Shown here one piece after another: positions 1 through 8,371 of a stretch of 22,738 bases of DNA (its first letter is position 1; each line of letters opens with the position of its first letter). Below the pieces are notes generated by a model that made no database searches, was not told where the DNA came from, and saw nothing but the letters and a program-made list of their open reading frames with translations. This stretch comes from JBBTDV01 sp038042605 (lineage in GTDB: Bacteria; Bdellovibrionota; UBA1018), in the NCBI GenBank assembly GCA_964358645.1, contig CAYHPW010000042.1:1-22738 (forward strand), written 5' to 3'. The translations under genes were made by a program, and so were the position numbers.

Positions 1-165
1 CAGCTTCCACCCAAACCCACGTTTCGTCAGGCCTAATTGCGCAACAACGCCGATGACAACCGGATGCCCAGATGTGCGAACTCGCTTAAGCCAGCTAGCG
101 GCCTGATTTTTAAATTCGCCGATCGGCACCACATCCGAGGGTCGAATCGCTTTCATGTGCTTCAT
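1..165 (-). CDS. Phd/YefM-family antitoxin, N-terminal part (3' end beyond window)
   Basis: The reading frame is open from an ATG at 165-163 to the window edge and gives 55 residues. A GGAG Shine-Dalgarno sequence lies 6 nt upstream of this ATG, which is why it is preferred over the in-frame ATG at 171. Residues 4-38 (MKAIRPSDVVPIGEF, then the QAASWLKRV and PVVI segments) have the N-terminal pattern of Phd/YefM antitoxins, the DNA-binding half that represses its own toxin-antitoxin operon. After PVVI (residue 38) the usual TQNGRPAAVLLS-like segment is absent and a different sequence, GVVAQLGLTKRGFGWKL, follows. No other frame restores the expected segment, so the gene may carry a deletion or be a divergent member. 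The toxin, if any, would lie left of the window. The family call is fairly secure, but whether the gene is intact is unknown. Confidence 0.55.
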   Translation of the reverse strand, partial: MKHMKAIRPSDVVPIGEFKNQAASWLKRVRTSGHPVVIGVVAQLGLTKRGFGWKL

Positions 166-349
166 AAACATCTCCAATTCTGACTCAAATTCTACATCAA
201 ATTACGCGCTGTTTACCATACCTAATTTAAGACGTTATACGCTTAGAATTTGAACACACAACTTTCACATCAATCAAGTACTGACCTAGGTACATCGCAA
301 CCGGGCAACTGGACTTAAAGCTAAGGATTTTAAATAAACAAAATAGATG
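166..349. other. Intergenic region between antitoxin and permease genes
   Basis: This 184-nt AT-rich gap lies downstream of the purine permease gene and upstream of the antitoxin gene, both on the minus strand. It should hold the antitoxin promoter, but no convincing -35/-10 pair stands out. No GC-rich hairpin with a T-run is visible for termination of the permease transcript. Confidence 0.4.
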
Positions 350-1645
350 TTATTTGCCATGTTCGATCGCGAGTAAAAGCAACGCAACCATGGCGATGAT
401 CACAAGTGTCGGCTTTAGTTCGCGCCACCTGCCTGCCATGATGAAAAAACCAACATATGAGATGAATCCCCACAAGATGCCCTGGGTGATTGAAAAAGTA
501 AGTGGGATCAGGATAATCGTCAAAAAAGCTGGGATAACCTCTTCCATCTTATCCCATTTTAGTGTTGAGATACTTCTGAACATCGAAGCCCCAACTAAAA
601 TTAAAACTCCTGCCGTAGCATAAGGTGGAACCATCCCAGCAAGAGATCCAAGAAAAAAACATGGTAAAAAGCAAAGCGCTGTAAAAACAGAAGTCAGGCC
701 GCTTCGCCCGCCCATTTCGATTCCACTTGAGCTTTCGATATATGCTGTTCCTGATGACGTTCCAACCAGTCCTGCTCCCAGTGTTGCAAAAGCATCCACT
801 AACAGGCCTTCTTTAAGCTGTTTTGGTTGCCCATGGGCATCTACCATTCCTGCAGCATGTGCCACCCCGACAAAAGTAGAGATAGAATCAAACAAATCCG
901 TCATCATAAGAGAAAGGATCGCTGGTAACAATGAAAGCTTTAGTGCTCCCCAAATATCCAATTTTAAAAATACAGAGTCAAAATCCGGCGTCCCTATTAG
1001 TTGCTCAGGAGTTTTAACAAGACCAAGCACCCAAGCTAGAAGTGTAACCGCCGCAATTCCAATCAAATAAGCAAGCGGGTTCTTACGCCTTAGTAAACCA
1101 GTCGATATCAGTAAACCAAGTATCGCTAGAATTGTCTTAAGATCTAGCGCTCCCATTTTTACGAAAGTAGCTGGGTCCGCTACAATAAAGCCAGAGTTCT
1201 TAAGCCCGATGAATGTCAGAAAAATCCCAATCCCAACTGCTGCAGCAACTCTGAGTTGAGATGGTATCGCATTCGCGATCATCACGCGGAGTGGAGTCGC
1301 TGAAACCAGCACAAAGAAAACTCCAGCCCAAAAAACTATCCCAAGTGCAATTGTCCACGGCAAATTTTGACCGATGACCAGAGTAAAAGCGAAGAACGCA
1401 TTAACTCCCATGCCTGGTGCAACCGCAAAAGGCAGCCTGGCATAAAGTCCCATAAGCAGTGTCATTAGAAATGACAAAAGCACTGTAGCGGTAAGAACCC
1501 CGTTAAATGACATTCCAGTGCCCGGAGCTGCCAATATCGCAGGGTTGACGACAACAATATAAGACATCGTTAGGAATGTAGTAACCCCAGCGATTGCCTC
1601 AGTCAGTATTTTGCTTTTGTCCGTAACAGCAATTGAGTTGTTCAT
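350..1645 (-). CDS. AzgA-type purine (hypoxanthine/guanine/adenine) permease, NCS2 family
   Basis: This 431-residue protein has about a dozen hydrophobic segments and so is an inner-membrane transporter, probably a proton-coupled nucleobase importer. It begins with the conserved EAIAGVTTFLTMSYIVVVNP segment and contains APGMGVNAFFAF, TDLFDSISTFVGVA and GTSSGTAYIESSSGIEMGGR. These are the signature loops of the AzgA branch (GhxP, GhxQ, AdeP, AdeQ and bacterial relatives) rather than the UraA/XanQ branch. Length matches the family (about 430-450). Substrate within the purines cannot be told from sequence. The gene lies 71 nt downstream of the solute-binding protein gene on the same strand. A TATAAT at 1681-1686 may provide its own promoter. 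The ribosome binding site is weak. Nothing is missing or truncated. Confidence 0.92.
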   Translation of the reverse strand: MNNSIAVTDKSKILTEAIAGVTTFLTMSYIVVVNPAILAAPGTGMSFNGVLTATVLLSFLMTLLMGLYARLPFAVAPGMGVNAFFAFTLVIGQNLPWTIALGIVFWAGVFFVLVSATPLRVMIANAIPSQLRVAAAVGIGIFLTFIGLKNSGFIVADPATFVKMGALDLKTILAILGLLISTGLLRRKNPLAYLIGIAAVTLLAWVLGLVKTPEQLIGTPDFDSVFLKLDIWGALKLSLLPAILSLMMTDLFDSISTFVGVAHAAGMVDAHGQPKQLKEGLLVDAFATLGAGLVGTSSGTAYIESSSGIEMGGRSGLTSVFTALCFLPCFFLGSLAGMVPPYATAGVLILVGASMFRSISTLKWDKMEEVIPAFLTIILIPLTFSITQGILWGFISYVGFFIMAGRWRELKPTLVIIAMVALLLLAIEHGK

Positions 1646-1680
1646 CTTTAGTGCTGTAACTCTTCTGTTAATGTTTTTGC

Positions 1681-1686
1681 ATTATA
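1681..1686 (-). promoter_or_regulatory. Possible -10 element upstream of the purine permease gene
   Basis: The minus strand reads TATAAT here, 35 nt upstream of the permease ATG, inside the 71-nt gap after the solute-binding protein gene. The hexamer 17 nt further upstream (ACTCAA) is a poor match to TTGACA, so this is a candidate only. Confidence 0.3.
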
Positions 1687-1716
1687 AATTTCTTGCTGGC
1701 TTCTTGAGTGCATCCA

Positions 1717-3297
1717 TTAACGCTTTAATCTAATAAGTTTTATAAAAAGATAATTTAACGGGGATATGCTCAGTTCATCAATCCGTGGCCCGAGAAGCAC
1801 TGTTATGCGCTTGTAAAAAAGCGGCACTATGACGGCATCTTTCTCAATCAAAATCCGTTCTGCGGAAGCATACGCTTGCCAGCGTGCTGGAATGTCGGAC
1901 GTGTCAGCGGCTTTTGCAAGAAGCGCATCGTATTCCTTGCTTGCCCAGCCGGTTCTGTTGGCTCTGCTGTCAGACGCGAATATTTCATAAAAATTCGCAG
2001 GATCCGGAAAATCCGCCCCCCAAAGCCCCACGAACATATCCACTTTGTTTTTGTTGAATGCGTCTTCATACTCTGCCGGTGTTCCAATGTGGGGTTCGGC
2101 ATTGATTCCTAATTTTTCGCGCAGTGAGCTCACAAGAAATGAGGAAAGATTTTTAGCACCGTCATATCGCGCCATCCACATCGTAACTTTGGGGAATCCC
2201 CTTCCTTCAATAAACCCAGCCTTTGCAAAAGCAGCACGTGCTTCATAGAGTGACCAACGCTGGGGTGCTAGTCCGGAGGCGTTAACCGACAAAGCAGGTG
2301 GAACGAATACATGTGCCGCGCTCTGGCCTCCCTGGAGTGTGGCCGCAATGCTGTCGCGGTCAATTACGGCTGCAAGTGCTTTGCGGATATTAGGATCGCT
2401 TAGCTTGTTGCTCCTGACATTGAAGCCTAGATAATAAGTCGCCAGATAGGGAAAGTGGGAAATCTTGACGGCACCTGATTCTATTTTCCCTTTAGCTCTG
2501 GTGATGTCATCCGTAGTCGCGTCTAATAGGAAATCAAGCTTGCCGGTTTCAAATAAATCCCTGGCCTTTTTATCGTCAGGCTCTATGACCATTTCAACGT
2601 TAAGCGGGTTATTAGCAGTGATACCATGGTAAAAAGGATTTTTTTTCAGTTTTATGAACGAAGTTTTCTTCCATTCACTCAAAATATATGGTCCCAGAGT
2701 GACGACGTTGCGCGGCGAGCACCAATCACTGCCATGTTTTTTTATTAAATCAAGGCGTATCGGGAAAGTCGCCCAATAGGTCAGGATTTGTAAGAAGTAT
2801 GGTGAAGGTTTCCTGAGCTTGATTTCTAGCGTGGCATCATTAACAGCTCTTACGCCGATTTTTGAAACATCCTTAAGTTTGCCAGAATGGTAGTTTTCCG
2901 CATTTTCGATATCAAAAAGATATTTTGCGGAAGGCGCACGTGTTTTTGGGTCAAGCAACCTCAGCCATGAATCGCTGAAGTCGGAAGTCTTGAGTGGTTT
3001 GCCGTCTGACCACTTGACGCCCTTTCTCAAATGGAATGTATATGTCTTGCCGTCTCCAGAAATTTCCCATCTTTCAGCTAGTGCCCCTCTTGGTGTGAGG
3101 CCCTGGTCAGCTTCAACCAATCCTTCCATGATATTTATTATTATGTGCGTATCGTGGGAAGTGTGAGCCAGGTTCCAGTCGAGTGTGGACGGATCCGCAG
3201 GGAGCCGAAACGTAAGTGCGCCAGCCGATGTGGTAGCAGCTAAAAAAAGACACCAGGCAAGCGCCGACAATACGATATGTAATTTGAATGAGCCCAT
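1717..3297 (-). CDS. Oligopeptide-type ABC transporter solute-binding protein (SBP family 5)
   Basis: The protein has 526 residues with an N-terminal signal peptide: a hydrophobic stretch at about residues 5-25, followed by a probable signal peptidase I site near TSAGA. A clear lipobox cysteine is not visible, so it is probably a soluble periplasmic protein. The mature part starts FRLPADPSTLDWNLAHTSHD and carries the family hallmark around residues 85-125: ISGDGKTYTFHLRKG followed by VKWSDGKPL. It also has the typical LGFNVRSNKLSDPNIRKALA region near residue 300, so the OppA/DppA-like fold looks complete at about 500 mature residues. It would bind peptides or similar small molecules for an ABC importer. 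No cognate permease or ATPase gene is next to it in this window. The downstream neighbour is a purine permease, and the upstream neighbour is the divergent glycyl-tRNA synthetase gene. The ligand is unknown. Confidence 0.88.
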   Translation of the reverse strand: MGSFKLHIVLSALAWCLFLAATTSAGALTFRLPADPSTLDWNLAHTSHDTHIIINIMEGLVEADQGLTPRGALAERWEISGDGKTYTFHLRKGVKWSDGKPLKTSDFSDSWLRLLDPKTRAPSAKYLFDIENAENYHSGKLKDVSKIGVRAVNDATLEIKLRKPSPYFLQILTYWATFPIRLDLIKKHGSDWCSPRNVVTLGPYILSEWKKTSFIKLKKNPFYHGITANNPLNVEMVIEPDDKKARDLFETGKLDFLLDATTDDITRAKGKIESGAVKISHFPYLATYYLGFNVRSNKLSDPNIRKALAAVIDRDSIAATLQGGQSAAHVFVPPALSVNASGLAPQRWSLYEARAAFAKAGFIEGRGFPKVTMWMARYDGAKNLSSFLVSSLREKLGINAEPHIGTPAEYEDAFNKNKVDMFVGLWGADFPDPANFYEIFASDSRANRTGWASKEYDALLAKAADTSDIPARWQAYASAERILIEKDAVIVPLFYKRITVLLGPRIDELSISPLNYLFIKLIRLKR

Positions 3298-3388
3298 AAC
3301 TGAATTCTAGAAAATGGGCACAAAAGAGTAAAGGGCCAGTTCAAATCCCCAGTTGTATGAAGGATAAAGCTCTGCTAATCCGGGATAT

Positions 3389-4732
3389 ATGAATACTAAG
3401 CCGCAAGGTGACCAGCAGTCCTGTGATTTAAAAGACATGTCTGATTTAGCATCCCTTTGTAAAAGGCGAGGTTTTGTTTTCCCGTCAAGCGAGATCTATG
3501 GCGGCATCAACGCATGCTGGGATTACGGGCCGCTTGGCATTGAACTTAAACGCAACGTTAAAGAACGCTGGTGGCGGGCAATGACTGACCGCGAGGACAT
3601 TGAAGGAATAGATGCTGCGATTCTCATGCACCCACGTGTTTGGGAGGCTTCGGGCCATGTCGAAAATTTTGTCGACCCACTTGTGGATTGCAAGAAATGC
3701 AAGAGCCGTTTCAGGGCTGATAAAGTAGATACGGCATTGATTGAGCAAAAAAAATGTCCGCAATGTGGGGGCGAACTCACTGAGCCCAGGCTTTTTAACC
3801 TTATGTTTAAGACAAATATGGGGCCAGTTGAGGACTCGGCTTCGGTGGTATACTTGCGGCCGGAGACAGCTCAGGGAATTTATGTCAATTTTCAGAATGT
3901 ATATCAGTCATCGAGAAAGAAGATACCATTTGGAATTGCCCAGATCGGCAAGGCCTTTAGAAATGAGATAACTCCCGGTAATTTTATTTTCCGCACGCGT
4001 GAATTTGAACAAATGGAGATGCAATTTTTTGTAAAACCCGGGAGCGACATGGAGTGGTTTGAGTTTTGGAAGGATATTCGCTTCAAATGGCATGTTGAAA
4101 ATGGGATCAGGACATCAAAGCTTCGCTTTCATGAACATATGAAGGGTGAACTTGCACATTATGCAAAAGCAGCGTTCGATATCGAGTATGAGTTCCCTTT
4201 TGGCTGGCAGGAATTAGAAGGCATTCATAACAGGACTGACTTCGATTTAGGGCGGCATCAACAGTATAGTAGCAAGAAACTCGAATATTTTGATGAGGAG
4301 GCGAAGGAAAAATTCCTTCCGTATATTATCGAAACTTCGGCAGGTTGCGACCGTTCTCTTCTTGTCGCCTTGGTCGATGCATATAGATTCGATGGGGAAA
4401 GGACATGGCTTGAGCTGCATCCAGCTCTGGCACCATATAAAGTTGGAATTTTCCCATTGATGAAAAAGCCTGAGTTGCTGCAATATTCAGATAAGGTCTA
4501 TAACGAATTGAAAAAAAGATTTCGCGTCATCACGGATGACGCTGGATCGATTGGCAAGCGTTATCGTAGGCAGGATGAAATTGGAACACCATTTGGAGTA
4601 ACAATAGATTATGACACTCTCACAAACCACACAGTCACGGTCCGCCACAGGGACACGATGGTCCAAGAAAGGATCAGTGTTGAAAACGTCAAAGTATACA
4701 TCGAAGAAAAATTCGAAAACTGGAATAGATAA
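3389..4732 (+). CDS. glyS: Glycyl-tRNA synthetase, single-chain alpha2 type
   Basis: The enzyme charges tRNA-Gly with glycine in the cytoplasm. This is the 447-residue class II homodimeric form, not the alpha2beta2 GlyQ/GlyS enzyme of most proteobacteria. Visible features are the SLCKRRGFVFPSSEIYGG opening (residues 22-39), four cysteines of a zinc ribbon (101, 104, 123, 126), class II motif 2 at about 186-212 (GKAFRNE through REFEQME), motif 3 with GCDRSLLVAL at about 319-328, and a C-terminal anticodon-binding domain from about residue 347. The chosen ATG has only a weak GGGA upstream. An internal ATG at 3437 (MSDLASLCKRRGF) matches the usual start of the family and is a real alternative. 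The 3' end overlaps the PPDK gene, so the two are probably co-transcribed and translationally coupled. It is divergent from the solute-binding protein gene across a 91-nt gap. Confidence 0.95.
   Translation: MNTKPQGDQQSCDLKDMSDLASLCKRRGFVFPSSEIYGGINACWDYGPLGIELKRNVKERWWRAMTDREDIEGIDAAILMHPRVWEASGHVENFVDPLVDCKKCKSRFRADKVDTALIEQKKCPQCGGELTEPRLFNLMFKTNMGPVEDSASVVYLRPETAQGIYVNFQNVYQSSRKKIPFGIAQIGKAFRNEITPGNFIFRTREFEQMEMQFFVKPGSDMEWFEFWKDIRFKWHVENGIRTSKLRFHEHMKGELAHYAKAAFDIEYEFPFGWQELEGIHNRTDFDLGRHQQYSSKKLEYFDEEAKEKFLPYIIETSAGCDRSLLVALVDAYRFDGERTWLELHPALAPYKVGIFPLMKKPELLQYSDKVYNELKKRFRVITDDAGSIGKRYRRQDEIGTPFGVTIDYDTLTNHTVTVRHRDTMVQERISVENVKVYIEEKFENWNR
4668..4673 (+). promoter_or_regulatory. Ribosome binding site choosing the PPDK start
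   Basis: AAAGGA lies within the glyS coding region, 6 nt upstream of the TTG at 4680. It favours this codon over the ATG at 4611, which has no purine-rich site upstream and would force a 122-nt overlap with glyS. Confidence 0.5.
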
Positions 4733-7460
4733 GCAAGTAAAAGCCTCAGCAGCAGGGCGCGAGAAATATGTATTTTCTTTCGGCGGGGCGAAGGCCGAAG
4801 GCAATGAAACACAAAAAGCGCTGCTTGGCGGGAAGGGCGCCAATCTTCATGGAATGACCAAACTTGGTCTTCCCGTGCCCCCTGGGTTCACCGTCTCCAC
4901 AGACGTGTGCACTTATTATTATCGCAACAGCAAAAATTATCCAAAAGGACTTGAGGCACAGGTAAGAGTCGCTCTTGCCAGAGTTGAAAAAATAATGACC
5001 AGACAGTTTGGGTCTAAAAATAATCCACTACTAGTTTCCGTTCGTTCCGGCGCACGCGCTTCAATGCCGGGCATGATGGATACGATCCTGAATCTTGGTT
5101 TGAATGACGATACAGTGACCGGCCTCATAGAGCAATCGAAGGACCAGCGCTTCGGGTTTGATAGCTACAGGCGTTTTATAATGATGTATTCGGATGTCGT
5201 GCTGGGTATTCATTCAAATCAATTCGAGGCGGCTTTAGAAGACATGAAGCATGAGCGCGGCGTGGAGCTTGATACTGAACTTAAGGCCGAGGATCTAAAA
5301 GAACTTGTGCACAAATTCAAACAGATCGTGCGTATTGCTGGTCATGAATTCCCTGAAGATCCGTGGGAACAGCTTTGGGGCGCGGTTGGTGCTGTGTTTG
5401 GCTCATGGATGAATCCACGGGCGATCACTTACAGAAAACTACATGATATCCCCGAAGAATGGGGAACCGCCGTTAACGTCCAGTCCATGGTGTTTGGCAA
5501 TATGGGCGATGATTGCGCCACTGGTGTGGCATTTACGCGTGATCCCTCGACCGGCGATAAGAAATTTTTTGGTGAATTCCTCGTAAATGCTCAAGGCGAG
5601 GATGTTGTTGCTGGTATTCGCACGCCGCAACCGATTAACAACGCTTCAAAACATGCATCGACCGAGAACCTGCCTACATTGGAGCGGGTGATGCCAAAGG
5701 CTTATGCCGAGCTTGTAAAGGTTTATAAAAAGCTAGAATCACATTACCGCGATATGCAGGATATAGAGTTCACAATAGAGAACGGTAAGTTGTATATGCT
5801 GCAAACCCGTAGCGGAAAGAGGACTGCAGCAGCTGCAATGAAAATCGCCACAGACATGGTCCGTGAGCGGTTAATTTCAAAAGAAGAAGCGGTTCTCAGG
5901 ATAAATCCTGATCAATTAGACCAGCTCCTTCATCCAAGGATTGATCCCACAGCCAACAAGGTGGTGCTCGCGAAAGGCCTACCTGCTTCGCCAGGAGCAG
6001 CGACAGGACAAACTGTGTTTGATCCTGATACCGCTGAAAAATGGGTTAAGGAACTTGGCCGTAAAGTTATCCTTGTCAGGCTTGAGACATCACCCGAAGA
6101 CATCCACGGCATGTCGGTTGCTGAAGGCATTCTTACGGCCCGCGGTGGAATGACTTCACATGCCGCTGTGGTGGCCAGGGGAATGGGCAAGTGCTGCGTG
6201 TCAGGCTGTAGCGCTATCAAAGTAAGTTACGACAACAAGGATTTTTGCGTCGGCAAGCATACGATAAAAGAAGGTGATTTTATCACGTTGGACGGGAGCA
6301 CTGGTGAAGTAATCAAAGATAAGGTTCCAACAATCGCGCCCTCGCTTAATAAGAATTTTCAAGAGCTGATGCGTTGGGTTGATCAGATCCGCCAGATGCG
6401 TGTAAGGACAAACGCGGATACACCTAATGACGCGAGAGTGGCTAGGAGTTTTGGTGCTGAGGGTATTGGTCTTTGCAGAACTGAACATATGTTCTTTGAA
6501 GCCGAAAGGATTGATGCAGTCAGGGAAATGATTCTCGCAGATAACCAGCAGGCACGTGAGCATGCTCTTGAAAAAATCCTTCCAATGCAAAAAGGCGACT
6601 TCATGGGGATCTTTCGTGAGATGAAGGGCCTGCCAGTGACAATCAGGCTGCTCGATCCCCCGCTGCACGAATTCATCCCGCATAAAGACGAAGAACTGCA
6701 TTCTTTGGCAGTAAAAATTAATGTGCCCTACGACCGATTAAAGCGTAAAGCAGAAAGCCTTCATGAATTTAATCCCATGCTCGGTCACAGGGGATGCCGT
6801 TTGGGTGTAAGTTTCCCTGAAATTTATCGCACACAAGTCAGAGCAATCATGGAAGCAGCGTGCGAGCTTGCATGTAACGAGAAGTTTAAGATCGTGCCGG
6901 AGATCATGATTCCTCTTGTAGGCGACTGGCGTGAGTTGAAGATTGTCGGTGATTACTGCAGGGCCGAGGCTGATCGCATAATTGAATCTTTTAAGACAAA
7001 AGGTCTAAAGGGTATGCGATATCAGATCGGTACCATGATCGAACTGCCAAGGGCGGCTCTTACGTCTGGTGAAATCGCAAAATATGCCGAGTTCTTCAGT
7101 TTTGGCACCAATGACTTGACACAAACTACTTATGGTTTGTCACGCGATGATTCAGGAATGTTCCTCAAGGACTACCTGGAAGCAAAAATTTTTGAGAAAG
7201 ATCCATTCGCTACATTAGATACAATAGGCGTGGGTCGCCTTATTAAATTCTCCATTGATGAAGGAAAGGCCACTAGGACTGATCTCAAAGTTGGCATTTG
7301 TGGCGAACACGGTGGTGATCCTGCATCCGTGGAGTTTTGCCATACAGCAGGGCTTGATTACGTAAGTTGCTCTCCGTACCGCGTGCCCGTTGCCAGGCTA
7401 GCAGCAGCACAGGCTACGCTGAAATATCCGCGCCGGAAGCTTACAAAGAAGCGAAAATAA
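4680..7460 (+). CDS. ppdK: Pyruvate, phosphate dikinase
   Basis: The enzyme interconverts pyruvate, ATP and phosphate with PEP, AMP and pyrophosphate in the cytoplasm, serving gluconeogenesis or PPi-linked glycolysis. Domain order is complete: N-terminal ATP-grasp region starting at KYVFSFGG with GGKGANLHGM and SVRSGARASMPGMMDTILNL, then the swivelling phosphohistidine domain with GGMTSHAAVVARGMGK (catalytic His494 with Thr492 two residues before it, the usual regulatory threonine), then the PEP/pyruvate TIM barrel with GICGEHGGDP (catalytic Cys874). There is no ATG between the end of glyS and the conserved N-terminus. The TTG at 4680 with AAAGGA 6 nt before it is the best start and gives 926 residues; ATG 4611 would give 949 and GTG 4677 one more than the choice made. 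The first 25 residues are lysine-rich and not part of the conserved enzyme. The C-terminus is a basic tail. Confidence 0.93.
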   Translation: MKTSKYTSKKNSKTGIDKQVKASAAGREKYVFSFGGAKAEGNETQKALLGGKGANLHGMTKLGLPVPPGFTVSTDVCTYYYRNSKNYPKGLEAQVRVALARVEKIMTRQFGSKNNPLLVSVRSGARASMPGMMDTILNLGLNDDTVTGLIEQSKDQRFGFDSYRRFIMMYSDVVLGIHSNQFEAALEDMKHERGVELDTELKAEDLKELVHKFKQIVRIAGHEFPEDPWEQLWGAVGAVFGSWMNPRAITYRKLHDIPEEWGTAVNVQSMVFGNMGDDCATGVAFTRDPSTGDKKFFGEFLVNAQGEDVVAGIRTPQPINNASKHASTENLPTLERVMPKAYAELVKVYKKLESHYRDMQDIEFTIENGKLYMLQTRSGKRTAAAAMKIATDMVRERLISKEEAVLRINPDQLDQLLHPRIDPTANKVVLAKGLPASPGAATGQTVFDPDTAEKWVKELGRKVILVRLETSPEDIHGMSVAEGILTARGGMTSHAAVVARGMGKCCVSGCSAIKVSYDNKDFCVGKHTIKEGDFITLDGSTGEVIKDKVPTIAPSLNKNFQELMRWVDQIRQMRVRTNADTPNDARVARSFGAEGIGLCRTEHMFFEAERIDAVREMILADNQQAREHALEKILPMQKGDFMGIFREMKGLPVTIRLLDPPLHEFIPHKDEELHSLAVKINVPYDRLKRKAESLHEFNPMLGHRGCRLGVSFPEIYRTQVRAIMEAACELACNEKFKIVPEIMIPLVGDWRELKIVGDYCRAEADRIIESFKTKGLKGMRYQIGTMIELPRAALTSGEIAKYAEFFSFGTNDLTQTTYGLSRDDSGMFLKDYLEAKIFEKDPFATLDTIGVGRLIKFSIDEGKATRTDLKVGICGEHGGDPASVEFCHTAGLDYVSCSPYRVPVARLAAAQATLKYPRRKLTKKRK

Positions 7461-7497
7461 GTAAAGTTTATTCGCGGTATCGCCGACTTTCTAAGTG

Positions 7498-8325
7498 ATG
7501 AAGTTGTCTATAGTAATACCAGTATACAATGAACGGAGATGTTTTAATGACTTTTGGGAAGGCCTCAAAAAAGCCCCTATTAATAAATGTGCTTTTATTA
7601 GGGAAGTAGAGATCATCATTGTAGACGATGGCTCAACTGATGGGACATCACAACTAGTTAAGGAGCTTTGTGATAAGCCGTTTGTATTTGACTGTGACAC
7701 TGCTACTAACGTCAAATTCCTGCCACAATCAGTAAACAGAGGCAAGGGAGCCGCCCTCATAGTAGGAATAAATAATACCACCGGCGATCTTGTCCTTGTA
7801 CAGGACGCTGATCTTGAATATTCACCACAGGATTACCCGATATTATTGCAACCACTTGGAGACGGAAAAGCTGATGCGGTTTTTGGCAGCAGGTTTATAG
7901 GCTCAACCAGGAGGGTATTATATTTTTGGCACGCGTTAGCGAACCACTTTCTGACATTCTTGTCCAACATGTTTTGTAACCTGAATGCAACAGATATGGA
8001 GACATGCTACAAGGTTATGCGAGGTGCTCTAGCTAGATCTCTTCGCTTGACGTCAAAAAGATTTGGTATAGAGCCTGAAATGGTCAGCCGATTGGCGCGA
8101 TCAGGTGCGCGTATTTTTGAAGTCCCGATAAGTTACTCCGGCAGGACTTATAGCGAGGGCAAGAAAATCCGCGCAAGGGACGGTGTAGCTGCGCTTTATC
8201 ATATATTGAAATTCGGCATCTGGGACAGAAATCCGTTTAAATCTGGAATGGAACAGAAATTTAATAAAGTCGAAGCAGAAACAAACAAATCATCACAAAA
8301 CCTTCCACTGGATAAAGCCGCTTAA
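7498..8325 (+). CDS. Family 2 glycosyltransferase, polyprenyl-phosphate glycosyltransferase-like
   Basis: This 275-residue GT-A fold enzyme transfers a sugar from a nucleotide donor. Its motif pattern resembles the dolichyl/undecaprenyl-phosphate sugar synthases: LSIVIPVYNE at the start, VDDGSTDGT (43-50), NRGKGAAL (about 80-87), QDADLEYSPQDY with the metal-binding DxD (about 102-113), FGSRF (about 129-133) and TDMETCYKVMR (about 166-176). There are no C-terminal membrane segments, unlike the long ArnC/GtrB forms, so it is likely a peripheral inner-membrane protein with a polyprenyl phosphate acceptor; the acceptor is inferred from family resemblance only. Start: GTG 7495 and ATG 7498 are adjacent and ATG is preferred; no strong ribosome binding site is visible. 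It lies 37 nt after the PPDK gene on the same strand, with no evident functional link to it. It converges on the large minus-strand operon. Confidence 0.85.
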   Translation: MKLSIVIPVYNERRCFNDFWEGLKKAPINKCAFIREVEIIIVDDGSTDGTSQLVKELCDKPFVFDCDTATNVKFLPQSVNRGKGAALIVGINNTTGDLVLVQDADLEYSPQDYPILLQPLGDGKADAVFGSRFIGSTRRVLYFWHALANHFLTFLSNMFCNLNATDMETCYKVMRGALARSLRLTSKRFGIEPEMVSRLARSGARIFEVPISYSGRTYSEGKKIRARDGVAALYHILKFGIWDRNPFKSGMEQKFNKVEAETNKSSQNLPLDKAA

Positions 8326-8371
8326 TGCTGGCTTGTTGCCTGCAGGCCTAGGCAGCAAACTTAGGCAGATC

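Noticed and set aside
1646..1716. Purine riboswitch upstream of the purine permease gene
   Set aside because: The gap is only 71 nt, with no three-helix arrangement and none of the conserved purine aptamer loop sequences that I could see.
3355..3392. Tiny leader ORF (MKDKALLIRDI) ending over the glyS start codon
   Set aside because: Eleven residues with no ribosome binding site, no glycine codons for attenuation and no T-box-like features. It is likely chance.
8326..8371. Tandem palindromes (GCCTGCAGGC at 8338-8347 and GCCTAGGC at 8346-8353) between convergent genes, a possible bidirectional terminator
   Set aside because: The palindromes have no loop and there is no T-run after them on either strand. 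The alternative hairpin has only about seven pairs with a bulge.
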